Assembly: GCA_964585635.1 (NCBI GenBank)
Contig: CAZPEV010000141.1
Span: forward strand, 1 to 8,791
DNA length: 8,791 nt
Direction: 5' to 3'
Origin: CAZPEV01 sp964585635
Lineage (GTDB): Bacteria > Zixibacteria > MSB-5A5 > GN15 > JAAZOE01
This document shows, piece by piece, positions 1 to 6,324 of this stretch. A model generated the notes under the pieces. It searched no databases and had not been told where the DNA came from. It saw only the letters and a list, made by a program, of their open reading frames with translations. Position 1 is the stretch's first letter; the number at the start of each line of letters is the position of its first letter. Both the position numbers and the translations under genes were made by a program.

Positions 1-461
1 TGGGCGATGATGGAATCGGCATCTTGGCCGTCCGTCGCCTAGGGCCGGAATGTTCGGTTCTGGCCGATGTCGTCGAAAGCGGTCTGCACGGCGCCGCGCT
101 TATAGACCTTTTGATCGGATACCGGCGGGTTATCATCATAGACGCCGTTACAACGGGACAATACCCGCCGGGAACGATCATCGACCTGATCCCCTCTGAA
201 TTGGACGCCGTCCCCAGTCCATCGCCCCATTTCTCCGGTTTGCCGGAATTGAAAACGCTGGCCGCCGCCTGTAACCTGCCGTTTCCCGAGGAGATCAAAA
301 TCGTGGCGATCGAGGTAAGCGATCCCTATACCATCGGGGGATCGATAAGCCGGCCGGTGGCCGACAGCCTGGATCGGGTGGTAGCGCTGGTGACCGCCTG
401 TCTCCGGCAATGGGCCGGGGCTGATTCCATCGAGACGCAGTCATGCCCGGCTGCGGATTGA
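1..461 (+). CDS. Hydrogenase maturation protease (HycI/HybD/HyaD family), 5'-truncated by window edge
   Basis: This endopeptidase family trims the C-terminal tail of the [NiFe] hydrogenase large subunit after nickel insertion, in the cytoplasm. The reading frame is open from base 3 to the TGA at 459-461, giving 152 visible residues; the start and perhaps 10 residues lie before the window. The first visible residues, GDDGIG, are the family's N-terminal metal-site motif. The second Asp sits where HybD has its nickel ligand Glu16. An Asp in IIIDAVTTG (visible residue 47) and a His in SPHFSGLPE (residue 76) match the other two ligands, with near-family spacing. The VAIEVSDP segment is also typical. 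A TTG at 24 would remove the first motif and is not the start. hypA and hypB follow, which supports the assignment. The exact subtype cannot be set without the upstream hydrogenase genes. Confidence 0.9.
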   Translation, partial: GDDGIGILAVRRLGPECSVLADVVESGLHGAALIDLLIGYRRVIIIDAVTTGQYPPGTIIDLIPSELDAVPSPSPHFSGLPELKTLAAACNLPFPEEIKIVAIEVSDPYTIGGSISRPVADSLDRVVALVTACLRQWAGADSIETQSCPAAD

Positions 462-500
462 CCCCCCCGCCGGCCGGGAGCGATCCGTCGGGATTCGGCC

Positions 501-842
501 ATGCATGAATTGGGAATCGCGCAGGAAATCATCAGAATCGTCCGCGACGAGGCCGATCGAAAAAAACTGCCGCGTATTACCGCCGTCGCCCTTCGCATCG
601 GGGCTCTGGCCGGGGTCGATCCGGAGGCGCTGCGCTTCAGCTTTGAGGCCTCGGTCATGGCGACGTCGCTGGAGGGAACACAGTTGTTGATCGAATGGCT
701 TCCGGTCAAGGGAAAATGCCGCGTCTGCGGGGGGGAGTTTACGGTCGATGATCTCGTCTTCTTTTGCCCCGCCTGTCAGTCGCCGGATATTGAATTGACA
801 CAGGGTGAGGAACTAGCCGTCGACCATCTCGTGACCGAATAA
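501..842 (+). CDS. hypA: Hydrogenase nickel incorporation protein HypA
   Basis: HypA is the cytosolic nickel metallochaperone that works with HypB to load nickel into the [NiFe] hydrogenase large subunit. The 113-residue product has the family's usual length. It begins MHE, whose His2 and neighbours form the nickel site. It carries a zinc site of two CxxC pairs, C73/C76 (CRVC) and C89/C92 (CPAC), 12 residues apart. ATG 501 is fixed by the need for His at position 2. The SD is weak: GGGAG at 476-480 is too far away, so translation may depend on the upstream gene ending 39 nt before. It lies between the maturation protease and hypB in one apparent operon. Nothing in the protein looks abnormal. 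Confidence 0.97.
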   Translation: MHELGIAQEIIRIVRDEADRKKLPRITAVALRIGALAGVDPEALRFSFEASVMATSLEGTQLLIEWLPVKGKCRVCGGEFTVDDLVFFCPACQSPDIELTQGEELAVDHLVTE

Positions 843-885
843 ACGGGCGACCACGATGTCGGCCCGATAAAGGTGAGCTGAGCTT

Positions 886-1566
886 GTGGAAAACATAGTA
901 CCGATTGACCAGAAAGTCCTGTCGGAAAACGACCGGCTGGCGGATGATATCCGCCGTCGGCTGAGGGAGAAACGGGTGCTCACGCTGAACTTGGTCAGTT
1001 CGCCCGGATCGGGCAAAACCAGCCTGTTGGAACGGACCCTGCAAAATCTGAACCATCGCTTGAATCTGGTCCTGATCGCCGGCGACGTCCAAACCGAAAA
1101 TGACGCCCTGCGCTTGACCAAGGCCGGCGGCCGGATCGTCCGCCCCATCATTACCGGTGGTGCCTGTCATCTGGACGCCAAGATGGTGACCGCGGCCATG
1201 GAGGGCTGGGACCTTACCGGGGTGGACGTGTTATTCATCGAAAACGTCGGCAATCTGGTCTGCCCCTCGAGCTACGACCTCGGCGAGGATTTGAAAGTGG
1301 TGCTGATCAGCACCGCCGAAGGGGATGACAAGCCGCTGAAATATCCGGCCATGTTCCGCCGGTCGTCGGTCCTGGTGATTAATAAGATCGATCTCTTGGG
1401 ACTGTCCGATTTCCAATTGGCCCGCGTCAAGCAGCATGCCCTGCAGATCAATCCCGCCTTGACCACCTTTGAGGTTTCCTGCCGCACCGGGGAAGGATTG
1501 CAGGCGTGGTACCAATGGCTGATTACGAGCGTTGAGCAGAAAAAGCGAACCCCCTCCGGATCGTAA
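886..1566 (+). CDS. hypB: Hydrogenase nickel incorporation GTPase HypB
   Basis: HypB is a SIMIBI-class GTPase that, with HypA, drives GTP-dependent nickel delivery to [NiFe] hydrogenase. The 226-residue product shows the P-loop SSPGSGKT at 38-45, the metal-site pair Cys94-His95 in GGACHLDAK, the IENVGNLVCP motif with the third metal-site Cys126, and the guanine-specificity motif NKID at 166-169. The N-terminus lacks the His-rich nickel-storage stretch and the CxxCGC motif seen in some HypB proteins, so this is the minimal form. The start is GTG at 886, with AGGTGAG at 871-877 eight bases upstream; no better start exists. It follows hypA by 43 nt in the same direction. The other Hyp factors (C, D, E, F) are not in the window. 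Confidence 0.97.
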   Translation: MENIVPIDQKVLSENDRLADDIRRRLREKRVLTLNLVSSPGSGKTSLLERTLQNLNHRLNLVLIAGDVQTENDALRLTKAGGRIVRPIITGGACHLDAKMVTAAMEGWDLTGVDVLFIENVGNLVCPSSYDLGEDLKVVLISTAEGDDKPLKYPAMFRRSSVLVINKIDLLGLSDFQLARVKQHALQINPALTTFEVSCRTGEGLQAWYQWLITSVEQKKRTPSGS

Positions 1567-1603
1567 AGATGAAAAGCCCCCGCCTACGTAAGGGAAGCCA
1601 ACG

Positions 1604-2299
1604 GTGAGAACCTTTCTATTCAAGGATCGGTACATGATCGACGCCTATGGCTTTCTGCTCGATCCCCGGCAGTGGGACGAATCGTTTGCCGAGGCCATGG
1701 CTCCCGAGGCCGGCATCGTCGGCGGCCTGACGGACGATCATTGGCGGGTGTTGCGCTTCGTCCGAAATTCCTTCGACAAAATCAACCTCTGTCCGCTGAT
1801 CTATATCGCCTGCCTGAAGGATGATCTGGGGCTGGGCGATCTGCGGCGTCTGTTTCCCACGGGGCAATTTCGCGGCGCCTGCCGATTGGCGGGGATAAGC
1901 TATCGGGCCGCCAAGACCCAGCACTTATGGATCGAGGAACATCTGGTGCATTATACGCGCCTGTATGAACGCCGGGTTTACCAGGCCGACGTCCTCGGAT
2001 TCCTCCTCGACCCGAACGATTGGGACGAGCTTTTCGCCCTGCGTAAGGCACATGAAACCAACATGCCGGATTATCTGACCGACCGGCACTGGCAAATCAT
2101 CTATCACCTGCGCCGGCGGTTTGTCGATACCGGGCAGGTGGCCTCCCTGCATGAGGCCTGCGAGGCCAGTCAGATCGACCTGGCCGAGTTGGAACGCCTC
2201 TTTCCGGCCGGCTACAACCGGGGGGCGGTCATGACCGCCGGCCTGCGGATAAGGCAGCCGATGCCCCAGGTCTTTGATGATCGCACGGCTCAGCCGTAG
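1604..2299 (+). CDS. Tandem TusE/DsrC/DsvC-like protein (two fused domains)
   Basis: The protein is two copies of a DsrC-type domain, at about residues 12-98 and 127-214. Both copies share, in order, GFLLDPxxWDE, LTDxHW, a helix containing an R-rich stretch, and LxRLFPxGxxRGA followed by AG(I/L). DsrC proteins carry sulfur on C-terminal cysteines for dissimilatory sulfite reductase and heterodisulfide-type partners; TusE acts in tRNA thiolation. Copy 1 keeps the inner cysteine (Cys93, in RGAC), but copy 2 has Val there (RGAV). Neither copy has the penultimate CysA arm: the protein ends in DDRTAQP. Other cysteines are 63, 70 and 186. GTG 1604 has AAGGGAAG upstream; ATG 1634 (residue 11) has AAGGAT upstream and is equally possible. 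It follows hypB by 37 nt in the apparent operon. The family call is firm from the motifs; a role linking hydrogenase to thiol electron carriers is inferred. Confidence 0.85.
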   Translation: MRTFLFKDRYMIDAYGFLLDPRQWDESFAEAMAPEAGIVGGLTDDHWRVLRFVRNSFDKINLCPLIYIACLKDDLGLGDLRRLFPTGQFRGACRLAGISYRAAKTQHLWIEEHLVHYTRLYERRVYQADVLGFLLDPNDWDELFALRKAHETNMPDYLTDRHWQIIYHLRRRFVDTGQVASLHEACEASQIDLAELERLFPAGYNRGAVMTAGLRIRQPMPQVFDDRTAQP

Positions 2300-2302
2300 T
2301 CT

Positions 2303-2336
2303 CGGGCGGCCCGTTCGAAGGGTTCGGCCCCTTTTT
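2303..2336 (+). terminator. Weak candidate terminator after the hydrogenase-maturation operon
   Basis: A GC-rich segment just after the tandem DsrC gene can fold around CGAA-GGG-TTCG, with a bulged lower stem of GGC or GGGC pairing with GCC or GCCC. A run of five T (2332-2336) follows. The stem is imperfect, so efficiency is uncertain. Its position, between one operon and the next promoter, supports the call. Confidence 0.35.
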
Positions 2337-2359
2337 CGCTCCCAGTCGTCCGAAATCAG

Positions 2360-2387
2360 TTGAAATCTGGCGCCGTTTTGCTATATT
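2360..2387 (+). promoter_or_regulatory. Sigma-70-type promoter for the DUF1015-serA-serC operon
   Basis: The -35 hexamer TTGAAA (2360-2365) and the -10 hexamer TATATT (2382-2387) each match consensus at five of six positions. The spacer is 16 bp. Transcription is predicted to start near 2394, which gives a leader of about 47 nt before ATG 2441. The start point falls at the edge of the inverted repeat at 2395-2412. Confidence 0.65.
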
Positions 2388-2394
2388 TGTCCCG

Positions 2395-2412
2395 TTGTGA
2401 AATTGTTCACAA
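2395..2412. promoter_or_regulatory. Rex-type operator (perfect inverted repeat)
   Basis: The sequence TTGTGAA-ATTG-TTCACAA is a perfect inverted repeat with 7-bp arms and a 4-bp centre. It matches the Rex operator form TTGTGAA-N4-TTCACAA. Rex is a repressor released from DNA when NADH is high relative to NAD+. The site covers roughly +1 to +18 of the predicted transcript, a position suited to blocking transcription. The inner TGTGA-N6-TCACA also fits CRP, but a CRP activator site would normally lie upstream of the -35. The regulator gene is not in the window, so the identity of the binding protein is inferred. Confidence 0.7.
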
Positions 2413-2440
2413 GAAACAGCAGTGACATCGAGGTTTATCT

Positions 2441-3638
2441 ATGGCTGTTGTTCGTCCTTTTCGTGGGTTGCGTCCCCGGCCGGAATTGGCCGGTCAGGTT
2501 GCCGCTCCTCCTTATGATGTGCTTTCTGCGCGTCAATAAGGCGGAACTGGAATTCGATGACGGCGTCGATCAATACAGCGAACAGGTTTATCTGAGGGCC
2601 AGGGAAAACCTGGCGCGCCTTCGCTCGCAGGATGTCATGATCCGCGATGAGGCCCCGTCCTTCTATTTGTACCGCCTGACCATGGATGGCCGCAGCCAGA
2701 CCGGTCTTCTGGCGCTGACCTCGGTCGACGAATACAGCCAGGGAAAGATCAAGAAGCACGAGCATACGCGACCCGAAAAGGTGACTGACCGCGCCAACCA
2801 TATGCTGTATCTCAAGGCCCAGGTCGGGCCGGTGTTTACGGCCTTCAGGCATAATCCCGACATCGAGGCCATCTTCACCAGGATCACCGCCCGGCCGCCG
2901 GAGACCGATTTCACGGCAGCGGACAGAGTCCGCCATGAATTGTGGGTGGTCGGCGACAGCGGGACCATCCGTGACATCGAGCAGGCCTTCGCCGGCCTCA
3001 AGGAATTGTACATCGCCGACGGTCACCATCGCAGCGCCTCCGCCGCCGAGGTTTGCCGCCGCATGCGCGAAAAGAATCCGCACCATACCGGCCGGGAATC
3101 GTTCAACTTCTTCATGAACGTCCTCTTTCCGGATCGGGAATTGCGCATCCTGCCGTATTATCGCGTCGTCAAAGACCTGAACGGTATGACCCTTGACCAG
3201 TTTCTGTCCAAGACGGCCGCCGCCTTCGACCTGTCGCCTCATTCCGGGGATGTCAACCCGACCGAGGCGCATCAGTTCGGCGCCTATTGCGAAAGGAAAT
3301 GGTATCTGCTGAAAGCCAAGCCGGGTAGCTTTGACGCTGCCAGCCCCACCCGCTCGATCGACGCCTCGATTCTCGGCGAAAACCTGATCGGCCCGCTCTT
3401 GGGCATTACCAATCCCAAGACCGACCAGCGGATCGACTTCGTCGGCGGGATTCGCGGCACGCGGGAATTGGTACGGTTGGTCGATTCCGGAGAATACAAA
3501 ATCGCGTTTTCCCTATATCCGACCTCGATCGCTCAGCTTTTCCGCGTGGCTGATGCCGGCGAGGTGATGCCGCCCAAATCAACTTGGTTTGAACCAAAGC
3601 TTCGCAGCGGCATGGTCGTTAACCTGTTAACCGATTAA
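2441..3638 (+). pseudogene. DUF1015 family protein gene, frameshifted near the 5' end
   Basis: DUF1015 (COG4198) proteins are about 400-420 residues long and of unproven function, and are often found beside serA and serC. The true start is ATG 2441, with GAGG at 2430-2433 seven bases upstream. Its product begins MAVVRPFRGLRP and continues to APPYDVLSA, the typical family N-terminus, then meets TAA at 2537-2539. The rest of the family sequence resumes in the +1 frame at FLRVNKAELEF (TTT at 2523) and runs intact to TAA 3636-3638. It includes the conserved KKHExTR region (about 2745-2775) and the ADGHHR signature (3015-3032). About 14 residues expected between YDVLS and FLRV are missing. The two frames meet within CTTTCTGCG (2522-2530), consistent with a deletion of about 47 nt between short repeats. 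Starting the longer frame at GTG 2397 is wrong: that codon lies inside the operator, and the first 42 or so residues resemble nothing in the family. This could be a true mutation, population variation or a sequence error. Confidence 0.8.
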
Positions 3639-3657
3639 GCAGAAGAGGTGACGAAAT

Positions 3658-4536
3658 ATGCTGATTCTGATATCCGACGCCTTTGACCCGGCCCTGCCGG
3701 GCATGCTCAAGAAGTACGGCGAAGTCACGGACGACAAGGCCCGGCTGCCCGAGGCCGAGATCGTCCTGGTGCGCAGCAAAACCAAGGTGACGAAAGAGTA
3801 TATCGACTCCGCGCCCAAATTGAAGATGGTCATCCGCGGCGGCGTCGGGCTCGATAATGTCGATCGGGAGTATGCCAAGCAAAAGGGGATCATCGTCAAA
3901 AATACCCCCGAGGCGTCCTCCATCGCGGTGGCAGAGCTGGCCTTTGCCCTGATGATCGCGCTGCCGAACAAGCTCCCCACCGGTGACTCCTCGATGCATG
4001 CCGGGCAGTGGCTGAAGAAAGAACTCAAGCGGACGGAACTGTACCAAAAGACGCTGGGCATCCTCGGCCTGGGCCGGATCGGCGGCGAGATCGCCAAGCG
4101 GGCCAAGGCCTTCGGCATGACGGTTATCGCCTATGATCCCTATGTCAAGTCCAGCGATATGGCGGCGATGAAGCCGACCCTCGGGGAGGTCCTCGGTCAG
4201 GCTGATTATATTTCGCTTAATATGCCGGCGACCGATGAAACGAAGGGGATGCTTAACAAAGCCACCCTGGCCGCGTGCAAGAACGGGGCCTACATCATCA
4301 ACACCGGCCGGGCCAAGTGCGTCATCGAAGAGGACGTGGTCGAGGCACTCAAGGGCGGCAAGCTGGCCGGTTATGCCACCGACGTCTGGTATTCCGATCC
4401 GCCCGAAAGTTCGCCCTTGATAGGTGCCCCGAACGTGGTGATGATGCCCCATGTCGGCGCCGAGACGAAAGAAAACCTGCTGCGGATCGGCCAGATCGTT
4501 GACCGGCTCGTGGCCGAATACGCTGGCAAGAAATAA
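3658..4536 (+). CDS. serA: D-3-phosphoglycerate dehydrogenase-type enzyme (short form, no ACT domain)
   Basis: This is a D-isomer-specific 2-hydroxyacid dehydrogenase. It probably oxidises 3-phosphoglycerate to 3-phosphohydroxypyruvate with NAD+, the first step of serine synthesis. Of 292 residues, the substrate-binding lobe spans about 1-95 and 265-292, and the Rossmann domain about 96-264. The NAD motif GLGRIG is at 137-142, with Asp160 (AYDP) placed to bind the ribose. The catalytic Arg is R218 (NTGRAKC) and the catalytic His is H265 (MPHVGAET). The usual catalytic Glu of DVxxxE is Asp247 here (DVWYSD). The product ends without the ACT or ASB regulatory domains, so serine feedback of the E. 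coli type is not expected. ATG 3658 follows AGAGGTG (3644-3650) by 7 nt. The gene starts 19 nt after DUF1015 and is followed by serC. Another 2-hydroxyacid substrate is possible, but the context favours SerA. Confidence 0.88.
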   Translation: MLILISDAFDPALPGMLKKYGEVTDDKARLPEAEIVLVRSKTKVTKEYIDSAPKLKMVIRGGVGLDNVDREYAKQKGIIVKNTPEASSIAVAELAFALMIALPNKLPTGDSSMHAGQWLKKELKRTELYQKTLGILGLGRIGGEIAKRAKAFGMTVIAYDPYVKSSDMAAMKPTLGEVLGQADYISLNMPATDETKGMLNKATLAACKNGAYIINTGRAKCVIEEDVVEALKGGKLAGYATDVWYSDPPESSPLIGAPNVVMMPHVGAETKENLLRIGQIVDRLVAEYAGKK

Positions 4537-4574
4537 ACGGACGATACATTCGTTTGAGAGAGCGAGGCGATACG

Positions 4575-5663
4575 ATGGCAAAGAGAATCTTTAATTTCAA
4601 TGCCGGCCCGGCGACGCTCCCCTTGGAGGTGCTGCAAACCATCCAGGAGGAGTTGCTCGATTTCAAGGGAACCGGCATGTCGATCCTGGAATCGTCCCAC
4701 CGGGCCGCGGCCTATGAGGATGTCAACAACGCCGCCATGGCGTTGGTCAAGGAGGTTCTGGGTCTGGGTGACAACTACAAGGTGCTTTTCCTGACCGGAG
4801 GCGCCTCGACCCAGTTTACCCTGGTCCCGATGAACTTCTTGAAAGAAGGTCAGATTGGCGCCTATGCCGATACCGGCGCCTGGTCGTCCAAGGCGATCAA
4901 GGAGTGCAACCTGGTCGGTAAGGCCCAGGTCCTTTTCTCATCCAAGGATATCGGCTATCGGCGGGTGCCGAAAAAGCAGGAGGTGGTCTGCCCGCCGAAC
5001 GCCGCTTACCTGCACATCACTTCCAACAACACCATCTGGGGCTCCCAGTACCATGAGTTCCCCGATCCCGGCGCCGTGCCGCTGATCTGCGACATGTCCT
5101 CCGACATCGCCTCCCGGCAGATCGACTACACCAAGTTCGCCCTGATCTATGCCGGCGCGCAGAAAAATCTCGGCCCGGCCGGGGTGACGGTGGTCATCAT
5201 CCGCGACGATCTGCTGGCCAAAGTCAAACCCGGTTTGCCGACCATGTTCGACTATAACACCCACGTTAAGGAAAACTCGCTGTTCAACACCCCGCCGGTG
5301 TTTGCGATCTATATCGTCAAACTGGTGCTGGAGTGGGTCAAGAAGCAGGGCGGCCTGAAGGCGATCGAGAAGTGCAACGCCGCCAAGAAGGACGCCATTT
5401 ACCAGCTCATGGACAAGTATCCCGACTACTATCGCGGCCCGATCGATAAGGACAGCCGCAGTTGGATGAATATCACCCTCCGTCTGCCGAATGAAGACCT
5501 GGAAAAGAAGTTCGTCGCCGACGCCAAAGACGCCGGATTTGTCGGACTGAAAGGGCATCGTTCGGTCGGCGGTATCCGGGTGTCGCTGTACAACGCCATG
5601 CCGTTGGAAGGGGCGCAGAAGGTGGCCGAGTTTATGGAAACCTTCAAAAAGGCCAATCCCTGA
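4575..5663 (+). CDS. serC: Phosphoserine aminotransferase SerC
   Basis: SerC is a PLP-dependent class V-fold aminotransferase. It converts 3-phosphohydroxypyruvate plus glutamate to phosphoserine plus 2-oxoglutarate; the related 4-phosphohydroxythreonine reaction serves pyridoxal phosphate synthesis. The 362-residue product has normal length. It begins MAKRIFNFNAGPATLP and carries SHR at 41-43, the cofactor phosphate loop GGAS at 75-78, Trp102, Asp173, the PLP lysine K197 (GAQKNLGPAG) and the substrate-binding GHRSVGGIRVSLYNA near 327-341. ATG 4575 is chosen because GCGAGG (4562-4567) sits 7 nt upstream and the protein then starts like its family; a TTG at 4554 has no such support. It follows serA by 38 nt and is the last gene before a strong terminator. 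No serB is visible here. Confidence 0.97.
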   Translation: MAKRIFNFNAGPATLPLEVLQTIQEELLDFKGTGMSILESSHRAAAYEDVNNAAMALVKEVLGLGDNYKVLFLTGGASTQFTLVPMNFLKEGQIGAYADTGAWSSKAIKECNLVGKAQVLFSSKDIGYRRVPKKQEVVCPPNAAYLHITSNNTIWGSQYHEFPDPGAVPLICDMSSDIASRQIDYTKFALIYAGAQKNLGPAGVTVVIIRDDLLAKVKPGLPTMFDYNTHVKENSLFNTPPVFAIYIVKLVLEWVKKQGGLKAIEKCNAAKKDAIYQLMDKYPDYYRGPIDKDSRSWMNITLRLPNEDLEKKFVADAKDAGFVGLKGHRSVGGIRVSLYNAMPLEGAQKVAEFMETFKKANP

Positions 5664-5712
5664 TGGACGCCGGCTGGTAACGGCATCGCGCGCCCGAGAT
5701 CTCGAATATGAC

Positions 5713-5746
5713 AAAAGGCCGGCGCCTGAGGGCGCCGGCCTTTTTT
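5713..5746. terminator. Strong intrinsic terminator after serC, possibly bidirectional
   Basis: A perfect 10-bp stem, GGCCGGCGCC (5717-5726) with GGCGCCGGCC (5731-5740), encloses a TGAG loop and is followed by six T (5741-5746). Four A before the stem can extend the pairing and give a T-run on the minus strand. It lies between the convergent serC and STAS genes, so it may end both transcripts. Confidence 0.93.
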
Positions 5747-5837
5747 ATCTTTACCGCGGCACGACCTTGATTCTGCCTCTGGATTTCCCCCAACGATCAG
5801 CCGGGGCACAGGGGACTGGCCGTCGGGCCGTCTCAGA

Positions 5838-6182
5838 TCAGCCTTTTTTAAATTGCTGTATCGCCGCTTCCACCGTGTCGGTGACGTCGAAAACCTCAAG
5901 CAACCGGGTAATGGTGATGATTTCCTTGACCTTGTCCGTCAGACGGGCCAGCTTCAGTTCGCCCCCGGTCTCCTGAAACGTCTTGGAGTGATGAATCAGC
6001 CGTCCCAGGCCGGTGGAGCTTATCCATTCGCACTCGCCCAGATCCAACACCGCCTTCTTGCGGCCGCGACCCAAAAGCGAATACAGCTTATCATCAAGCG
6101 CCATGAAATCTTCGCCCCCGAGAATCTTCCCCGTGACCTCGATTACGTCGATACCGTCTTTTTCAAAGTGATTGATCTTCAT
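5838..6182 (-). CDS. STAS-domain protein, anti-sigma-factor antagonist type
   Basis: This 114-residue protein is a single STAS domain of the SpoIIAA/RsbV type. These bind an anti-sigma or switch kinase unless phosphorylated on a conserved serine. The core LDLGECEWISSTGLGRL (46-62) matches the family's phosphorylation loop. By alignment with DS(S/T)G of SpoIIAA and RsbV, Ser56 is the likely phosphosite, while the preceding Asp is Ser55 here. The C-terminal region (LTDKVKEIITITRLLEVFDV) is also typical. ATG at 6180-6182 has AGAGGG (complement of 6191-6196) 8 nt upstream. The gene stands alone on its strand, convergent with serC and divergent from the acyl-CoA synthetase gene. No kinase, phosphatase or sigma factor lies nearby, so its partner is unknown. 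Confidence 0.92.
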   Translation of the reverse strand: MKINHFEKDGIDVIEVTGKILGGEDFMALDDKLYSLLGRGRKKAVLDLGECEWISSTGLGRLIHHSKTFQETGGELKLARLTDKVKEIITITRLLEVFDVTDTVEAAIQQFKKG

Positions 6183-6200
6183 GCTTTGTTCCCTCTGGCT

Positions 6201-6228
6201 ACGTATTACTTATGATTACTATATACGT
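6201..6228. repeat. Inverted and direct repeats upstream of the STAS gene
   Basis: An AT-rich patch in the divergent intergenic region holds ACGTAT (6201-6206) and its complement ATACGT (6223-6228), 16 bp apart. Inside are two direct copies of ATTACT (6205-6210 and 6215-6220) on a 10-bp period. The patch lies 19-46 bp upstream of the STAS start codon, so it would fall in the promoter or leader of that gene. A minus-strand TATAGT occurs here without a convincing -35. It may be a regulator site or simply AT-rich promoter sequence. Confidence 0.3.
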
Positions 6229-6289
6229 GAAACGGAAGCAAAGATACGAAACAATCGACCGCCTGTAAATCTTTTTGTTCCGGCGCCGG

Positions 6290-6318
6290 TTGACTTGCCT
6301 GGGACATTGCGATATACT
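6290..6318 (+). promoter_or_regulatory. Sigma-70-type promoter for the acyl-CoA synthetase gene
   Basis: TTGACT (6290-6295) and TATACT (6313-6318) each match the -35 and -10 consensus at five of six positions, with the ideal 17-bp spacer. Transcription should begin near 6325, giving a leader of about 73 nt. This is the best promoter in the window and suggests steady expression. Confidence 0.75.
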
Positions 6319-6324
6319 GGCGAC

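Noticed and set aside
2285..2297. Inverted repeat ACGGCT-C-AGCCGT at the end of the tandem DsrC gene.
   Set aside because: The loop is only one to three bases and it lies within the last codons; too small to call a terminator or operator.
2395..2412. CRP/FNR-type activator site instead of Rex.
   Set aside because: TGTGA-N6-TCACA does fit CRP, but the 7-bp arms fit Rex fully and the position over the transcription start suits a repressor; kept only as an alternative.
2397..2522. Extending the DUF1015 frame upstream to GTG 2397, giving a hydrophobic, membrane-like N-terminus (YLWLLFVLFVGC).
   Set aside because: The segment is the real N-terminus read in the wrong frame; GTG 2397 lies in the operator and has no SD, while ATG 2441 has a GAGG and yields the family's conserved start.
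2500..2545. Programmed +1 frameshifting to express DUF1015.
   Set aside because: A conserved stretch of about 14 residues is missing as well, so slippage alone would not restore the family protein; there is no known slippery stop context at CTTTCTGCG.
4554..4574. TTG 4554 as the serC start.
   Set aside because: ATG 4575 has a properly spaced GCGAGG and gives the standard MAKRIFNFNAGP beginning.
3619..4581. Minus-strand 320-codon open frame opposite serA.
   Set aside because: It is antisense to a clear dehydrogenase with full motifs, and its His/Gly/Asp-rich product is typical of a shadow frame in GC-rich DNA.
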